From assembly GCA_951812345.1 (NCBI GenBank), contig OX638295.1, positions 1,002,759-1,066,758 on the forward strand: DNA of 64,000 bases, given 5' to 3'. Positions within the stretch are counted from its first letter, which is position 1, and each line of letters opens with the position of its first letter. A program made the position numbers and the translations under genes. The DNA is from Rhodothermales bacterium. GTDB taxonomy: Bacteria > Bacteroidota > Rhodothermia > Rhodothermales > VXPQ01. A model generated the notes under the pieces. The model saw nothing but the letters and a program-made list of their open reading frames with translations. It searched no databases and was not told the origin of the DNA. Positions 62,679-64,000 of this stretch are shown piece after piece.

Positions 62679-64000
62679 ATGTCCACGCTTCTTCGGGTTG
62701 CACTGCTTCTGGGTTTCTTCTGTCTGGCGGGATGCGGGCTTGATATGCCCGCCGAGATCGCCGAGCGTGCGGATAAACTGCCGGAGCAGGTCGACTTCAA
62801 TTTCCATGTGAAGCCCATTTTGTCCGATCGGTGTTTTCCGTGCCACGGACCCGACGACAACGCCCGCACCACGGATTTCAGGCTCGACACCGAAAGCGGC
62901 GCTTTTATGCGCCTCAGCGAAAGCCGCCGCAAATTCGCTTTGGCGCCCGGCAGTCTGAAAAAGAGCGAGATTTTTCATCGCCTGAGTTCCGATGACCCGG
63001 ACTACAGGATGCCGCCGGCGGAGTCCAACCTGCATGTCACGCCGGAAGAAGCCGCCATGATCTTCAAATGGATCGAACAAGGCGCCGAATACAAACCGCA
63101 CTGGTCGCTCATCCCACCCGTCAAGCCGGAATTGCCCGAAATCGACGACCCGTCCTGGCCCCGCAACGGTATCGATTATTTTATTCTCGATCGGCTGGAA
63201 CGGGAAGGGTTGCGTCCTTCGGCGGAAGCTGAGAAGGAAACCCTGATTCGCCGCGTGACCTTCGATCTGACCGGGCTGCCTCCCACGCTCGAAGAAATCA
63301 ATAATTTCCTGACCGACGCCGGCGAGGACGCCTACGAGAAAGTCGTGGACCGCCTGCTGGCGTCGCCGGCCTACGGCGAACGCATGGCTACCGAATGGCT
63401 GGACGTGGCCCGGTACGCCGACAGCCACGGCTATCAGGATGACGGTTTGCGCAGTATGTGGCCCTGGCGGGACTGGGTCATCGAGGCCTTCAACGAGAAT
63501 CTGCCCTTCGACGATTTCGTGATCTGGCAACTTGCAGGAGATATGCTGCCTGACCCGACCGTCGAGCAGCGGCTGGCTACCGGCTTCAACCGAAACCACC
63601 TGCAGAGTCAGGAAGGCGGTATCGTTCCCGAAGAGTATCGCGTCGAATACGTAGCCGACCGCACCAACACCTTCGGAACGGCATTCCTGGGGATGACCAT
63701 GGAATGCGCGCGCTGCCACGACCACAAATTCGATCCCATCAGCCAGCGGGAGTATTACCAGCTCTTCGACTTCTTCAACAGCGTCAACGAATCCGGCGCT
63801 TCTCCGTACTCCGGTGTGGCGAGTCCTACCGTGATTCTGGAGGACGAGGAGGCGCAGGAAAAGCTCGCTCCGCTGCGCGCCGAGATCGCGGCCTATGAAG
63901 AAAAGACGGCCATAGACAACCCGGCCTTCGACGAAGGCTTCGAGCGCTGGCTGGCCGATTTCGAGTCCGGTTTGCGGCAGGTCACGCCCAGGGGACTCGT
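62679..64000 (+). CDS. PSCyt1-PSCyt2 (PSD1-type) cytochrome lipoprotein, 5' part
   Basis: The frame is open from ATG at 62679 to the window end (440 codons), so the C-terminal DUF1553 part lies outside. Lipobox LAGC (cysteine 19). Cytochrome domain with CFPCH at residues 52-56 (FHVKPILSDRCFPCHGPDD), YRMPPAESNLHVTPEEAAMIFKWIEQGAEY, then DUF1549 (LIRRVTFDLTGLPPTLEEI, YGERMATEWLDVARYADSHGY) and the second haem motif CARCHDHKFDPIS near residue 346. Paralogue of the protein at 51918 but lipid-anchored. A DUF1501 gene may follow downstream, as the first copy has one. Confidence 0.88.
   Translation, partial: MSTLLRVALLLGFFCLAGCGLDMPAEIAERADKLPEQVDFNFHVKPILSDRCFPCHGPDDNARTTDFRLDTESGAFMRLSESRRKFALAPGSLKKSEIFHRLSSDDPDYRMPPAESNLHVTPEEAAMIFKWIEQGAEYKPHWSLIPPVKPELPEIDDPSWPRNGIDYFILDRLEREGLRPSAEAEKETLIRRVTFDLTGLPPTLEEINNFLTDAGEDAYEKVVDRLLASPAYGERMATEWLDVARYADSHGYQDDGLRSMWPWRDWVIEAFNENLPFDDFVIWQLAGDMLPDPTVEQRLATGFNRNHLQSQEGGIVPEEYRVEYVADRTNTFGTAFLGMTMECARCHDHKFDPISQREYYQLFDFFNSVNESGASPYSGVASPTVILEDEEAQEKLAPLRAEIAAYEEKTAIDNPAFDEGFERWLADFESGLRQVTPRGL

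Noticed and set aside
62616-63725. 369-codon frame on the minus strand near the right edge
   Set aside because: Antisense shadow of the PSCyt1-PSCyt2 gene that starts at 62679 and runs off the window.
1-64000. CRISPR arrays, tRNA and rRNA genes
   Set aside because: No regular short direct repeats with spacers, no cloverleaf with a CCA-type end and no rRNA sequence noticed on reading; a covariance-model scan would settle tRNAs and small RNAs.

Overview
The window looks like chromosomal DNA of a moderately GC-rich member of the Rhodothermota (Rhodothermales-like branch of the FCB group). Three things point there: a PorV-type outer-membrane protein beside a cargo protein with a type IX secretion C-terminal domain and a TonB-dependent receptor end; a complex I cluster nuoJ-nuoK-nuoL-nuoM-nhaD-pcd-nuoN, an arrangement reported for Rhodothermus marinus; and many lipoprotein and beta-propeller surface proteins. 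The genus cannot be fixed from the sequence alone.

Layout. 1-4.0 kb: TonB receptor end, secreted FN3/T9SS-type protein, PorV-like protein. 4.2-5.2 kb: a decayed tyrosine recombinase. 5.2-9.3 kb (minus): outer-membrane barrel, CBM9-like lipoprotein, Spy-like periplasmic protein, MATE transporter, with a fossil IS3 end at 7.2 kb. 9.4-11.7 kb: molybdenum cofactor genes moaA and moeA. 11.7-17.8 kb (minus): three secreted beta-propeller proteins (VCBS, YncE-like, choice-of-anchor B). 18.0-22.2 kb: a YCF48-like lipoprotein translationally coupled to a kinase/M23/aminotransferase fusion, then a 30-residue membrane peptide. 22.4-24.2 kb (minus): ECF sigma factor and malate dehydrogenase. 24.5-25.0 kb: alkaline phosphatase fossil. 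25.1-33.4 kb: membrane arm of complex I with an embedded Na+/H+ antiporter and a pterin dehydratase. 33.4-35.3 kb: hypothetical protein, queE, superoxide dismutase. 35.5-44.2 kb: alpha-glucan metabolism (glgB, glgE, glgX, malQ). 44.2-46.7 kb: ergothioneine genes egtB and egtD. 46.8-64.0 kb (all plus): a catabolic island with a sulfatase, a GH116 glycosidase, two planctomycete-type cytochrome/PSD1 proteins, a DUF1501 protein split by a complete IS3-family element, an SDR dehydrogenase and a ribose-type sugar ABC importer.

The most unusual signal is a family of interspersed, terminally inverted repeats of about 260 bp (six copies at about 13.7, 25.9, 35.4, 39.5, 51.4 and 57.8 kb). They carry internal hairpins, often abut stop codons (in two cases they supply the stop codon) and contain no transposase. 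A second, unrelated A/T-rich dyad repeat occurs in inverted orientation on both sides of malQ-egtB-egtD. The IS3 element has a clear target duplication, a textbook -1 frameshift signal and a 90%-identical solo end 49 kb away. No tRNA, rRNA or CRISPR array was seen.
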